Positions 35,264 to 48,594 are shown, counted from the first letter of the stretch. The stretch: DNA of 64,000 nt from Telopea speciosissima (GCF_018873765.1 NC_057919.1:69248984-69312983); one strand, 5' to 3'. Notes: generated from the sequence alone by a model not told the origin. Numbers and translations are program-made.

Positions 35264-37773
35264 TCAAGCGGACATGTTGTTGCTGGTGTCCTCCTTGTGG
35301 TCGCCGAAGATGCGCTGACGGAAGTCGGAGACCATGAGTGGGAGACCCTTGCGGAGAGGGATGTTGGGCTCCCAGCCCAAAAGCTCCTTTGCTCTGGAGA
35401 TGTCAGGTTTCCTCTTGTGTGGGTCATCCTCGGTGTTGGGCCTGAACTCAATCTTAGCATTTGGGTCTATGGTCTCCTGCACCACCTGTGCCAGCTCCAG
35501 CATTGTGAACTCCCCTGGGTTACCTAGATTGAATGGACCCACATGTTCCCCTTCCATCAGCCTCATCAACCCCTCCACCTGTTCTCATCAAACCAAACAC
35601 CACAAAAATCAACAAATACCCACATCGTCACACCACTAATAATACAATTTTTTTTTTCCTTTTTCCTTTTAACCCCAAAAGAACTAAGACCTTACCACCA
35701 AACCAAGGGTGGCACCTCAATTACTAATATAAGTTTGGAAATTGAGACTGCTTTATACATACAAAGGATCTGACCCTCTCTGATTAGGATTGGAGAATAA
35801 AAGTCCCCACCATCACCTGTCTTTCCAAACAACAGGAGAAAAGGCGCCTCCCCCAAGTCTCACCTGACCAACTCTTCCCCCCAACGTCCCTATTCTAAGC
35901 AGCCTCCACTTTGGAAGGAATCAACTTTTGGTTTTTTGAAATTTAGAACTGTTTGGATGTTGACTTCTCATTGTACACCCTTCCCCCTGTCTCTCCAGCG
36001 TACCAGTGAGTGCAGTGAACAATTTGGTTTTTGTTGTTTTTTTAAGATCATAACACCTTATCAATCAGGTTTCGATCTGGGACCTGGTTTTCCTGCAGTC
36101 ATGGCGGGAGCTGGAGGATCCAGCCCAGCCAAAACGGGGGGAATTTGGTCATTTCGTAGGGTGAGGCCCACCTGTGAAATGATCCAAACACCCCTGTTTT
36201 GGTTGGATCCTCCGGACCCAGCTCCGCCACGATTGGAGGAGAGATTTGACCCACTCAATACATTCTATCGATTAAAAACTAAAAATTCTTTTCCATTGAT
36301 AAATTCAATTTGAACTAAATTTTCCTTCACTCACGGCGAACTTCCTTTGTTTCAATGCAGGGCTCGAGATTGCTAAGATGGGACTAGGGTCTTTTAGATC
36401 CCTAATTATAAGGGGAGTAATATGATGGTGGGGAAACTCCTCAACAGCCACAGCCACAGCCACAGCCACATGTGGAGGAAAGCTGTCCCCAATTAAAAGG
36501 AAATTTAGTAATTTACAAAGAAATAATAATGGAGATAATAATGAGAGGAATAGAAGAGGTTATTGTGATGTTACTCACCAGATCGGACACGTATTGGAAA
36601 CTCCTGGTTTGCTTCCCGTCGCCGTACACCGTCATTGGCTCCTTCCTCAGTGCCTGCTTGCATCCGTCACAATCAATAACAAACAATACGAAATTTTGAG
36701 AGAGAGAGAGAGAGAGAGAGAGAAGCCAGTTACCCACCTGAGCAACAAAATTACTGACGACACGACCATCGTCGATGCACATACGAGGACCGTAGGTGTT
36801 GAAGATACGAGCAATCCTGACCTCAACCCCTGCTCCTCTGTGGTAATCCATCGTCAATGTCTCTGCTGTTCTTTTCCCCTCATCGTAACAGCTCCGTACA
36901 CCTATTGTTGTTGTTATTGTTCCACAGTGTTAAATTAATCTCTTTCAAGTAAGGATTAGAAAGAGAGAGAGATAGATATGGAGAGACATGAGACGTACCA
37001 ATGGGATTAACGTTTCCCCAGTAAGTCTCAACCTGAGGATGTTGCAGAGGATCACCGTAAACCTCACTGGTGCTGGTGAGGAGGAAGCGGGCACCGACCC
37101 TCTTGGCGAGCCCAAGCATGTTGAGGGTTCCCACCACATTCGTCTTGATGGTTTTGACAGGGTTGAATTTGTAATGAACAGGGGAAGCAGGGCAAGCCAG
37201 GTGATAGATCTGATCTACCTCCAGAAGCAGTGGCTCCACCACATCATGCCGTATAAGCTCGAATCTTGGGTTCCCAAAATGGTGCATTAGGTTCTCCTTC
37301 CTTCCAGTGAAGAAATTGTCCACCACGATCACGCTATCTCCTCGATTGATCAACCGGTCCACCAGGTGACTCCCAACGAACCCTGCTCCACCCGTCACCA
37401 CGATCCTCAGCCCCTTCCTTTTCAGCCCTAGCGGTACCTTCCCTCCCGAATTCACCATCCCAAAAGCCCCTTTCTGTTCGTAAGCCACCCTGTGTGAAGC
37501 CAACCCGTTCGATCCCGATCCCGATCCCGTCGGGAAATAAACATCATGGATCGGCTCATACTTGTGGCCGAATTGCGATTGGTTTGAGGATGGCAGCAGC
37601 GTGAAGAAGAGAGTTGCGATTGCGATACCAACGAGAACGAACACCAGGCGCTGCTCCCGAAGCATGTACCTGATTGGGCGAATCACCGATAGCCATGGCT
37701 TCGGCTGCTTCGGCAAGTAGACATAAGCCTCAGGTTGGCTCTCGTGTCCTCTAAATATCAACTCCGAACTCAT
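35264..37773 (-). CDS. UXS: UDP-glucuronic acid decarboxylase, Golgi membrane-anchored type (UXS2/UXS4-like)
   Basis: Four exons on the minus strand join in phase: 37773-36999, 36901-36738, 36653-36579 and 35578-35264 (1,329 nt, 442 aa). The enzyme converts UDP-glucuronate to UDP-xylose using bound NAD+, supplying xylan, xyloglucan and pectin side-chain synthesis. Residues 1-42 form a short cytosolic tail and about 43-61 ([19 protein letters not shown]) a signal anchor, indicating a type II Golgi membrane protein. The Rossmann motif [10 protein letters not shown] lies at about 127-136, the TSTSEVYG active-site strand at about 233-240 and YxxxK (YDEGK) at about 264-268. Then come [13 protein letters not shown] and [12 protein letters not shown], as in the extended short-chain dehydrogenase family. 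The length agrees with Arabidopsis UXS2/UXS4. No defect is seen. Intron 3 (35579-36578) carries a foldback MITE and intron 2 a CT-rich tract. Confidence 0.95.
36098..36232. mobile_element. Foldback MITE in UXS intron 3
   Basis: Arms GGCGGGAGCTGG...GGATCCAGCCCAGCC (from 36103) and the inverse GGTTGGATCC...CAGCTCCGCC (to 36228) form a hairpin of about 130 bp with GGTCATTTC/GAAATGATC near the centre. Exact ends and TSD are uncertain. Confidence 0.55.
36696..36722. repeat. (GA)n microsatellite in UXS intron 2
   Basis: An uninterrupted GA run, which on the coding (minus) strand is a CT-rich tract about 40-70 nt upstream of the exon 3 acceptor, within the 84-bp intron 2. Variation here could affect splicing; that is inference. 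Confidence 0.85.
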
Positions 37774-37931
37774 CTCTCTCTACTTCTTCTTCTCCTCCTC
37801 CTGGTTCTTTCTTCAACAATTTCTTCTGAAAGGAAAAAAGGGAAGAAATTTGAAGGGTTTCTGTAGAAGATCGAAAGAAGAGGAACCCAGAAACTGATCT
37901 GAAAGAGGAAGATACAGATCCCCAGAACCCT
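37774..37931 (-). promoter_or_regulatory. UXS 5-prime leader
   Basis: On the coding strand this is a purine/pyrimidine-biased leader (AGAAGAAG and TCTTTC words) directly upstream of the UXS ATG. The promoter itself should lie just beyond; no TATA box was identified with confidence. Confidence 0.4.
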
Positions 37932-39532
37932 TTTATGAGGAAAGAGGGATCTGGGGGGAGTTCAGATGAACTGAACCTACAGGCACATCAGGCCTATTGC
38001 AGAAAATTTCGCCGGAAAATCGGTTTACCGCTGCGTGGCGAATGCTTCCTTCTTCTCTTTTTGGCATTTAAACCTGTAGAAACCTTCTTCTTAAATAGTA
38101 ACCTGGGTTTATACTGAATTGACCGGAATACCCTCATTTATAAATAAATAAGGGCATCGGTGTCCATGTTCCTAATTTCAAGTTCCAACTTTACCAAAAA
38201 AAAAAAAAAAAAAAAAGTTTCAAGTTCCAACCTTGTTGGGCCGAAATGACAGGGCAATGTTTCCTTCGTTGGGTACTCTGTGTTTCCATGGGTATTTTGG
38301 TAACTGACACCTGACAGCTTCCTCTTAACGAAACAGCAGTTACCTTACAGATAAAAATAAATAAATAATACCAATTAAGAATAAAAAATTAAGGCCAAGT
38401 TGTCCAAGTCCCAAATGGCAAGGATCCATGATGGTGCTCTTTTGAACCGGTCCAACCAATATCAGATGTAAATTATAAACTCGATCATATTTTGTATTAT
38501 TGGTGAAGCCTCATTTCAACTTAAAATTCAAAAAGTATTTGTAATTCTCCTTAATTCTGTATTTTTGGGGGTTAGGGTTTTTCTATATTATTTACACAAG
38601 ATGCCAAATATAGGGGGATTAGGATTTATATTATGATCATCGAAATAGTGGAACTCAATTTATTGCTCGACCATAAACATAACCCACCTTGAGTGAATCA
38701 CTTAAATTTGTGTTTTATGCGTGTGTGATCTTCTTCTATGGTTTTCTTTTGCAAATTATTGTTCTGCTACGTTGTTAAATATTAACATATCAATACTTAG
38801 AACTATGGCTTAACCAAAGTGAAAGGGTCCATCCATGCTTGGCTAGGTTTCTTGTTAGCCCAATTATAGCACAAGTTTAATGGCTCTTTATGATGCAACG
38901 TGGAAAGGCCAAAGATAGAAATGACACTAGAGTCTATTACAATTACATGGTATTTTTATAATTTTGAGAAAAAGATCCCTAAGACGCCAGAGTGGGCATT
39001 CCTTTTCATGTTCTCTTACATAATAAGTTGTGGGATCCACACTAACATTTTCGTTCCATTAATTTGTTTTTAGTATCTCTCATCAGAGTTGTTTTTCACT
39101 CTAGTGTCGTGGGCAATCTCTGCCCTACAATTTTATTCAACTTAATAATTCTACAACTCTTCAAAATATGTATTAGGTTAAAATTTGATATGAGATGGTT
39201 GTAATGTCCTTTAAAAACCAATATTATCTGTCCACATTTATTGTGTGGCATTAGAACATGAGTATTGATTCGACAATGAGAATGAAATCATGAAATATCA
39301 ATAGTCCTTGTTACAGGTAGTTTTTTCCATATTTTGTATTTTAAAAAAAAAGAAATTAATAATTGAGGATTTATTCACAATGTTTTGGATACAGTCTCTA
39401 AGGACTTATTAGCCCATTTATCAGTTTTCAAAATAAAAGATTCCAATCATATGGTTTATATGGATAATTTTGTACATAGATGATAATCAGTCATTTTTTA
39501 CCATGAATATAGTGTATGTAATATTAAATTAA

Positions 39533-39652
39533 GGGAAAAAGAATGCTGCTCGATCACGCATCTCTACGCCGAGGCACAGCTGCACAGGGGTGGCAAAATG
39601 ACGATCCCACCCTCATGTTGGATGTCTGGGTCCTAGCTAGGCATGCATTCAC
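39533..39652. mobile_element. MITE of the GGGAAAAAGAA family
   Basis: It begins GGGAAAAAGAATGCTGCTCG and is flanked by ATTAAATTAA at 39523-39532 and 39653-39662 (TTAAATTAA if only 9 bp). The right terminal inverted repeat is degenerate, so the element appears internally rearranged or end-truncated. Confidence 0.6.
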
Positions 39653-40039
39653 ATTAAATTAATCAATGAAAAGGAAAGGATATTTTGGTCTATGGGAAAA
39701 TCACAATGACATTAAGAGATAATTAAAACTCTTTCCTAGTTAACTTGGGAATATTATGGGTTATGTGACTGTGGGCCTGTGGCCCTTAAAGGATTAGTTA
39801 TATTAACATTTAATGTTTAGGACATCATTAACACTAAAAGAGGACATAACTAATGAGGGATTTTCTGAGGACATCCTCTAATTAATGTGCCAATTAAATG
39901 CAACCTTACTCTTTTATTCTTTAGTGGAACATTTTTTCGTAGTGAGGTTAAATCCTATCATTTCAAATGTGTACTCGAAATTATACAAAGACAATGATAG
40001 TATTTGAAAATGACATAATAACAAGTCAATTTAAATTAT

Positions 40040-40208
40040 GGGAGAAAGAACGCCACCTGGTCGTGCCCTGACATAGGAGCACACGAAATAATCGCCACAT
40101 CATTAGTCATTTCCGGGGTTTCAGGGGGTGTGACGATCATTTTGAGTGTTCCTGTGTCAGGGCGTAGAGGCAGCATACACTGTGTGACCGGATGACGTTC
40201 TCTTTCTG
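40040..40208. mobile_element. Mutator-like MITE (GGGAGAAAGAACG family), 169 bp
   Basis: The left arm GGGAGAAAGAACGCCACCTG is answered on the right by GATGACGTTCTCTTTCTG. The element is flanked by perfect 9-bp TSDs TTAAATTAT at 40031-40039 and 40209-40217. Confidence 0.85.
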
Positions 40209-41234
40209 TTAAATTATTTTGAAATCCATTTTTTACTTTTAACAAACTTTTACAAATAAACCAAACAACAATTAAGTAAAGTCATTAGAACCAAGTGCCG
40301 AATAGTGAATAGTGTAGCTCATTATTGTACGAGCAAGGCTGGATCCTTGAATGGAAATGGGGCCAATGGGGGCAAATGGAGCCTGGCCCCGTTGTGCTGT
40401 GTCCATGAACCATGGCTACAAAAAGTACATACTACAGTTGGTGTCCCTTGTCTATTAACATAACGTAGATATACACACTCCAAGAGTGAGTCCTAGCCTG
40501 GGCCAAGAGTGTCGTGGCAATTGGTTATATTGATTAGTATAGTAATGGGATCTAGTTCTCCTACTTGAATTTAGCTCGTTGTCAGGGAGCCCAGCACGCC
40601 CAGGGTGTTGCCAGCCATTGAGCTATGCCGTACACATCCCTAGGTGTGTGCCGAGATGTGGGTAGCACAGCTCAACCGTTGGATGCCCCCTAGGCGCTGA
40701 GCTCTTTAGAGACGATCCTAATCCCTTCTACTTCACCTGGGAAAAGTAAAGTGCTCATAGTTAAATATAAGGAAGAAGGTTTCCCACAACATCTGTGTAA
40801 GAAAGAATCAACACACTACACCAATTAGGGTTTGGAGAATATTATCATTCTTATGGGGTTCACATGATCAAAATATGAGAGAGTGTTAGTGTGGGCCCTA
40901 CTATGTATTTATATATTGATACCTTCTTTTAAATGAATTTGGTTCCTCTGCATGTACATGTAGGTGCACATACATGTGAGAGGCAACCATCTGTCTTATT
41001 TTTACCATTTACAAGGAGAGGAGGGGTATTTATGGAAACAAAATAAACATATGATTGGTTCTGAGATGTACGTTCACCTGCACATACGTGTAGATGATCC
41101 ATGTTACTTTTAAATTGCCTTTTGTCTTATTTCGAAAAATGTTTTTGAGATTAGCATAAGGATTTTCAATAATAAGCTGAAAGTGAGGTGTCATTATCAG
41201 ACACATTTTTCTAGCATCCTATAAAATGACATTA

Positions 41235-41409
41235 GAGGGCGGGCCTTGCTGATGCAATGTTAAGGTTGCTCCATTGTGACCAAATGGTCATGGGTTCGAG
41301 TCTGAAAACAGTCTCTTGGCAAAAGCAACGGTAAGGTTGCGTACATTATTACCCTCCCTAGACCCCGCAATGGCAAGAACCTCATGCATTGGGTACGTCT
41401 TTTACTATG
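41235..41409 (+). mobile_element. Au-SINE, well preserved
   Basis: A tRNA-derived head with B box GGTTCGAGTCTG is followed by the conserved Au body (TTGCGTACATTATTACCC, CTAGACCCCGCAATGGC) and end (CATTGGGTACGTCTTTTACT). An 11-bp TSD AAATGACATTA lies at 41224-41234 and 41410-41420. Au-SINEs are Pol III-transcribed and mobilised by LINE machinery. Confidence 0.9.
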
Positions 41410-42335
41410 AAATGACATTATTATCTTCATTTAAAAAAATGTGTAATGCCATAAAGGAAAAAAATTAAGATTACAATCTATTTAACACATTGAGGGATGT
41501 CAATAAAAAAATTTCATTAAAAAATATCTTCTAAATTTGAAATGCTAGGACCACACACCAAATAATGTGAAGATGCAATTCACCAAGTAATGACATTGTG
41601 ACAACATGCAATTCACCTCTGGGCTGGGATGGTGGGATTTCACACCCACAGACCCACTTGATACCAAGCTCCTCTTTCCTCCATTATGCTTCTCCTTTGG
41701 TCTACACATGTACAACAATTGAGTGCAACACGTGTACCGAGATTTGTATATTTCAACCTTAGTAAGTTTTATATTACATGTCAAATATCGACTTAATTGA
41801 AGTTTATCAAGTGATAAAATAAAGTTTTCAAAAATCTAAGGACCATCAAGAAGGTGACTATCAAGAATATGCATGATAATACATGAAAGGGCATATGATT
41901 GAGTTTAAGAATAGAATTTTGTAAGTGACTAATCTAATTCAACTCTAAATGTCTAATGGTTAAAATTGCTATATCACCATTTATATAGCACAATTAGGAG
42001 GGTTACCCATAGATTCTCTGTGGAAAGACTAAATATTCACCCTCATCAAGACTTTTTAACAATGCTATGTTTTTATGGAGAAAATTTTCCTTGACCACAC
42101 GTACAACAATCAATGGCCAAAAATATCTGCCTGTATTTATGAATGGTTGAAAAATACGTCATCCCCCCCCCCACCCCCACATTATTACACGATACCCTGT
42201 AGGCATCATCTGAACCCCTCAATCCCTTGATTGTGGGTAAAGGGTAAGTCGGTCTTATATTTATTGGGGGATAAACCTATACACTAAAGTTGTATATTGA
42301 CATTGGATATCCAAATTTTTATCCTCTCTTGTTAA

Positions 42336-42410
42336 AGCACGGTGCTGTAATGCATCGTGCGACACTACAGAGGCCATGTGGCACGGTGCATTACAGCACT
42401 GTGCTGTACC
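42336..42410. repeat. Short hairpin repeat (AGCACGGTGCTGTAATGC)
   Basis: GCACGGTGCTGTAATGCA on the left is the near-perfect inverse of TGCATTACAGCACTGTGC on the right, separated by a short loop. Weaker complementarity continues outward to about 42320 and 42425, so this may be the centre of a small MITE. Confidence 0.65.
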
Positions 42411-45400
42411 AGGAGAAGATAACGATTCTAGATATCCTATAGAGAAAATCGTCTCTCTAGATTGATATCAAAGTGAGGTCACAAATATTAATGATGAGAG
42501 AGGAGAGAGAATGTGTGAATAGGTGTTGCGTATACATTGTTTTTTCTATTTTATTTCTCTCACCGCGTAAGATTTTCTTAAGGCCCAACCAGGCATGTTT
42601 CACCATATTAACCTAGGTTCTTTATTGTGATATTATATAGGATTAATAATTATGGATCGACTATTTACCAAAATATTTTTTTTATTATTGATTGAGGTTA
42701 TAAAGTTTCATTGTCTGATACTCTGATAGGATGGAACTCCATATTTAGGGTCGACCTTCTTAGTTCGTACAATAGTAGTTGATGAGAAAATTTCTCCAAT
42801 TATTATCTAATAAAATACCATCTAGAACTACTTATGCTTGATAGGTATCAATTATGTACTCTTTTTAAATTTCCCCTTATTTTTTTTAAAGATGAACCCA
42901 AGGTATAAGAAATTACAACATATTAATGCATTTAAGAATAAATAAAGTAGTATTAGAAGAATAAATAAACAATTACAAAATGTTTAATCATTAATTAATT
43001 AAAAAGAAAAATTAGTAAAGCATGTCCATGTGTACCATAACACTGCATTATGTGGATAAATTATTTAGCTAATTACTCGTCAAGATGTGACACTTCTCTG
43101 AGGAAAGTGCAACTCCTGACACATACATATTTTAGTTTAGGCAAAAGTTTTCCTAGACCAGTCAACTTCGAGAGTTTTTCTAAGCTGGCCACCTATTTCC
43201 ACCATGTCAATGCGTGATCTAGCAATGTCAACATTGGATATCGAAGGAATGGTTTAGAATTAGATTGACTATTTTTTTAATTTTTAGACTCAAATTCAAT
43301 CAAATACCCCATATATTTCCAAAAGAATATCTATCGCATATCACTGTTCATGTGAGGAGGTGATATATCATAAATGTCTCTCTCCCTTTTATCAGATTCC
43401 AAAAAGAGTTCCCTTATTGGTCTGAAACTGCAATTGGGCAGTATGGTCTATTTATTTCCAATCACTTGCATTTGTCTAACAATACCCAATAGGTCCTTAA
43501 CTTGTCACAACCCTCCAACATATCAAAATATCTTCATGGAATGGGACCCAAGGTCTATAAAACCAAGTAAACATCATTATTTTGGAACATATTTAAGCCC
43601 AAGGGTTTCTACCCCAACAATGTGGAAAACCATTCCCACTCAGTTTTGGCCTGAAGTGTCTCTAATGGGACCAGACTCTATAAACATGCTGTCCGTATCA
43701 TTACCTAGTTAGAGGTGAAATTATAAACCAATTTAATTTTTTTAAGTATTAATATAGTGTTTTAAAAATACTTAAAAAATTAAATTAAATTTGTTTAAAA
43801 AAATTTAATCATTTAAGTGGTATATGATTAATTAGAATATTGAGATGAACCACCAAATTTGACATTTAACTTACCTTGTTAGAATGTCAAAATTACTATC
43901 CATGTGATAGAACAATCTGTCCTAGAGGAATAACTCTCAAACTTAGATAAAATTAATAGAAATAAATAATTTTAAAATTAGGTATGTAATATGTTTATGA
44001 GTTTTCATTTTTCTCTTATATCATTTTCGTGGGTACCAATAAAATATCTTCGTCCTCCTATTTGTCTCTCTTCTCTTACCCAACTTTTTTTTTTTTTCAT
44101 TTTATTTTGCAGTACAAATATAGAGGTAATAGTAATACTTCTTTGTGGGAAGTGAAAATATCATTTTAAAAAAAATAAAGGGATGGATAGAGTTACTTTG
44201 ACTTTTTGATCACTTTGAAAACATTTGTTAGTACTTAAATTTTGTGGGTTTTGTCCATTTAATTACGTGTTAATTTTCAGTTTAATTTAGTAATTTCACA
44301 AGATAGGATACTGCAATAACAATTATTTGAAAGAAAAAAAAAAAAGAATTGTTGAAAAAGGGTTAAAAGAAAAATGGGTAAAACCCTCTATACATGATGA
44401 ATTGTCTCCTTAAAATGAGATAGGCCACAAACATTTGTTAGTACTGAAATTTTGCCGGCAATGCAGTTGTAAGGACTTTTACATAAGATGCATTGTAGTC
44501 TGCAGGTGGCAAATTTTGTTCTTTATGCTATTATGTCGCAGCACAGGCTGCGCTAGGCTCATGGGGGTGGGCGCAATGACCACCCTACCACCCTGCACAG
44601 GCTGCCCATGTGCCTGGGCACAACCTGCACTGCGGCACAGAGAACATTCTCCCTTAATAATAATAGGGTAAAACATTTCTACTTGGTCTCATGGTTCTAC
44701 ACTAACGTTTGGGGCAATAGGGGAGCACGCCAGGGTATCTACCCAAGGGGTAGAGGCATCTCTCACAGTGCCCTGTGAGAGGTCATAGGAAACATCACCA
44801 AGTACAGATCTTTTACCCTAATAAAAAGGTTTCATCTAAAAAGACGAAGGGAAATTATTTTATGACCTGCTAAGGGAGGGTATGTTAGCACCTTCTCTCC
44901 ATCTCTCTCATCCTCACATGAAATGACCTCCGTTCTGTCCAATGTTTTGAAAATTAGAATTGGATAGGTTGATGTTGTCAATCCCAATTCTAGGCGCTTC
45001 AGAGCAGCCGATTCTAGGGTTTTTCGGGATTGAATCATTGGGTTTCAAATCCAAGGGGCCAGTTTTTGGATTTCCAGGACTAATTCCAAGTTCAAATTGG
45101 AATCAACAGATACCGATTCGATCCATGATTCCAAGTTTAAAATCCTTAGTTTCATTGCATCTCATTGGTACGTTCCTCTATATCATTTGTTCAATGAACC
45201 CTCTCTCAAAGCTAAATTATAAATGGGAGGGGATCCCTCCCAGACTGCATGACCCTTGTACCAATACGGGAGTCAATGAGAATGTGTGCAAGGACATCCA
45301 ACATGGTTAGGATTTTTCATTTCATTAGGAATGGGGCAATTATTTCATCCTTCCATTGTTTGTGCACAGGCTCCACACAGCCTTGGCAGCCTTCTTTTCC

Positions 45401-46021
45401 CATTATAAATTAACCCCCTTCCATAAAAATAAAAATAAAAATAAAACTAAATTATAAATCCATATTATTTTAGAGAAAACTTCCTTGTCTACATGCAAAT
45501 ATGCAATTCAAGTGATTGAATGGATGTAGGTACTGCACTTGCAGAGCATATACAACAAAAGTGAAAAATCTTGTTGGTTAAGAAGAGTGAGAGAATATTA
45601 AGAGGGTAGCTTGTTACAATCAATAAATTGATCAAACTATAGTTAGGAGTTTGGACTAGTTGTGCTTTAATTTTTATTTATTTGGGGAAGGTTCTATCTG
45701 AAACCGAAAAAAAATTTAAAAAGCATCCGCAAAGGGTGGCAAGCAAGTCAAAACTCAAAAATTAAAGAGAGTGGCTTTACTGGAAGTATAAGATTTTAAT
45801 AATTATATGATCTCTTAGGTATCAATCAATTACATTGTCTGGTTCTGCTTGGAAGATTTGAAACGCTTTTTAACTATATCAGACTGATCGAGACTTGATG
45901 ATCATTTCTAATTTGTTTTTATTTTTATTTTTATTGAGGAGGAAATAGTAGAGAGAAGTGTCCAAGACGAAATCGTTTTTATTAGCTTCATGGAAACGAC
46001 AGCCCCTGTGCTTATGAAGCC

Positions 46022-46073
46022 ATCTCTCTCTCTCTATCGACCCAAAAAAAAAAACTCTCTCTCTCTCTAAAGA
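46022..46073. repeat. Interrupted (TC)n microsatellite
   Basis: Runs of TC dinucleotides separated by a short A-rich spacer, seen directly, immediately left of a Mutator-like MITE. Confidence 0.8.
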
Positions 46074-46083
46074 TATTTTAAAG

Positions 46084-46272
46084 CAATTTGGATCTTCTAC
46101 TGCCAAGCTGTTCAGTAGGACCGTGTTGCTCAGATACGGTGTTGCATGCAATGTTCGCCTTACCTTTGCCCAAATGCCTTGCCCGAGTGGGGGTAAGGCA
46201 GTCATTGTACGCAGCATCGTGTCTGGGCAGCGTAGTCCTGCCGGGCAGCTCGGTAGTGTGGGTGAATCCCAA
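46084..46272. mobile_element. Mutator-like MITE (CTACTGCC family), diverged copy
   Basis: It begins CAATTTGGATCTTCTACTGC, contains GCCTTACC and its inverse GGGGTAAGGC near the centre, and ends GGCAGCTCGGTAGTG...GAATCCC. It shares ends and centre with the 189-bp copies at 49433 and 59442. The flanking 9-mers no longer match, and the right border is set by analogy. Confidence 0.55.
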
Positions 46273-46304
46273 CTCACTTAATGCAGGCTGGTGGCCGGTT
46301 GAAG

Positions 46305-46719
46305 TAGGGGTGTCAACCGGTTGGGTTCGGATGGTTTCGATTGGGTTTAATCGATTTTCAGCAATTTAAGGCCTTAAATAGGTAATCAACCTCATAAGCC
46401 AGGGCATAGACACATTTCTTTTTAGTCAGTAAACATGCTAATTGACTAATCGGGCCATGAACGGTTTTTGAACAGGCTATAATATGGCTAAATGGGCTTA
46501 AAAAGACTAATTGGGCTGTAAATGGTCAGCTATATCTAACGTTCACAGTATTCAATCGGTCCCTATCGGATGACTATCGGGACGACTACCTTGCACTCTA
46601 TTCTTAATTAGTAGTTGTTTGAGCTTGACATGTTTAAGTAATTGGTTGGGTTCGTCTTGAGCTTCAACTGATCGATTAAGATTGGGTCTATCAATGCTGG
46701 ACAAAATTTGACACCCCGA
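46305..46719. mobile_element. hAT-like element with TAGGGGTGTCAA termini
   Basis: TIRs are TAGGGGTGTCAA on the left and the inverse of TCGGGGTGTCAA on the right. The 8-bp flanks GGTTGAAG (46297-46304) and GGTTGCAG (46720-46727) match at 7 of 8. The interior is ATTGGGCT/AATCGATT-rich and non-coding. Confidence 0.75.
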
Positions 46720-47590
46720 GGTTGCAGGTTTCAAAAATCGAGATCAAATTGATTAGATCAATCAATTTGGATTAGAATTGGCCAAGGCTGATCCTGATTC
46801 TGATTCTGGCCTAATACAGCTTAGGCAATCCTCTTCCAAAACAAGGGTTAAGGCATATTCTTATAGATGCATCATCGATCAGGCCAGAACCAATCTGGAT
46901 CTCGATTCTAGGTTTTTAAACTCTGGCCCGTTCTAATACACCACTCCAAACTAAGAAAGGGAATTGATTTGGATGCTAATCCAATGAACATTAAACATTG
47001 GTGGGTGAAACTAAATAAGGTAACAACCAGGAGATTTGAATTCGAGACTTTCCAATGACCATGGACATGAAACGCACCACAATTCACCAACTGCACTAGG
47101 CAGCTGTTGCTAACATATGATTAGTTGGTGGTGAGAAATGCTAACCTCACGAATCTGTGATTCTATGAGGAAGTTTTTATGCCAAGGAACCTTCCACCAG
47201 GCATTCATCTTCGTGGGTGAGGTTTGGAGAGAGAGGGTTAATAAAGAAAGAAAGAAACAAAGAAAAATTAGACTTTTGGGTCTGAATGAAGCGACGTTGA
47301 CGCTTCACCCTACACGTGCCAACACAACACTCAAAAGAGTATCTTTTAGTCCCCACTGTTTCCCACTTTAGACAGTTCATACTTCTCAAGCCACTCAAGC
47401 CATTCACCGACAGTGGAATGGTTTTGAGGTGCTTCATGGGGGGAAAAGGATTCTCTCCAAGTGTGGCGAAATGACCATCCCACCTTTGATTTTGCTGTTG
47501 TTTAAAAGGGACTGGACGATCCAGCTCCCGCCACTGTTGGATAGGAGTCAGGTCTTTCATGGGAAAGCTATTTTCCTACTTGAACGGTCG

Positions 47591-47690
47591 AACCCACAAC
47601 AGTTGGCTCACAATGGAGCAACATTATCGTTGCACCGATGAACCCGCAACTGTTGGCTCACAATGGAGCAATATTATCGTTGCACCGATG
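47591..47690. repeat. Tandem duplication, 2 x 50 bp
   Basis: AACCC(A/G)CAAC(A/T)GTTGGCTCA opens both units (47591 and 47641), and both end TTGCACCGATG, with a few substitutions. It is non-coding. Confidence 0.9.
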
Positions 47691-47720
47691 TCATCCCTTT
47701 ATTCATAAAAAAAAAAAATA

Positions 47721-47875
47721 GGGAAGTAGTTTTCTGTCCGGGAGTGTTGGCATAGTGTCTATCTCTCTCCTCCTTAAAATAAGGGGGTAGAGGTGTCTTT
47801 TCACATGTGGAGGAGAGAGATAGACTCATGAGAGTGCTAGTATAGGCCATACTCCCGGACAAAAACCTTTTTCCC
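47721..47875. mobile_element. Foldback MITE with GTCCGGGAGT arms
   Basis: Left GGGAAGTAG...TTTTCTGTCCGGGAGT and right ACTCCCGGACAAAAACC...TTCCC are inverted. TCTATCTCTCTCCTCC also recurs inverted near the centre. Flanks are A-rich, so the TSD is uninformative. Confidence 0.65.
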
Positions 47876-48086
47876 AAAAAAAAATTAGTCAAATTAAGGG
47901 TAAAATCATCCGATACGACTGATTTGCATTGATATCATCAACCGAGATTAATATAGATCCCGATACCCATTGTTAAAATCGTGAATTATTTTTGTGAGCA
48001 ATGGATACTAAGTGCGATCTTGTTTAAGGTCTCAGCTTGACATAAAGGGTGACAAAATGTTACCATGGTAACATGACGGTTCAGGT

Positions 48087-48553
48087 TAGAGATGTTAATC
48101 CACCGTTTGGTAGAGTTTTAGTCAGGCTGAATCGGTTTTGGGGTGAGAAAGGATGAATTTGAAATCAAACCAATAAGAGAATGTTTGATTTCGGTTCGAT
48201 TTGAATTCAGTTTATTTCAGTTTTCTTTTATCGGGTTGTTATCAATTTGATATCAAATTTGGTCCGCTTTACGTTGGATTTGCCATGTATATATACATAA
48301 TTATGGGGGGACAATATGTTCTTTTAATGGTTTTTGGATTGTTATCAATGTCTTATTGGTTTGAATTCTATTTGGCTCTGATTATCCATGTTTGGTGTAA
48401 TTTTCAACTGATCGGATGCAATCTGATTTTCAACCGGTTTCATACTAAAACAAACCAAAGACGACCGAATAAAGAATCAATTCAGTTTAGTTTTGCCTTT
48501 TTCAGTGGATTTTGATGGGTTCAACCAATTCAATTTAGGGTTTGACACCCCTA
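48087..48553. mobile_element. hAT-like element with TAGRGRTGT termini
   Basis: The left end is TAGAGATGTTAA and the right end GACACCCCTA, the same terminal class as 46305-46719. The 8-bp flanks GTTCAGGT (48079-48086) and GTTCAAGT (48554-48561) match at 7 of 8. The interior is TTTGATT/CGGTT-rich; an open frame over 48201-48515 is not recognisable as a gene. Confidence 0.7.
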
Positions 48554-48594
48554 GTTCAAGTACCATCCCCTAAGACTATAGACTTAGGGAGGCT

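Noticed and set aside
36880..36998. Continuation of UXS exon 1 beyond 36999 (open frame to 36880)
   Set aside because: The conserved frame stops matching after NPIG, where a GTACGT donor occurs; the next conserved segment ([10 protein letters not shown]) is in exon 2.
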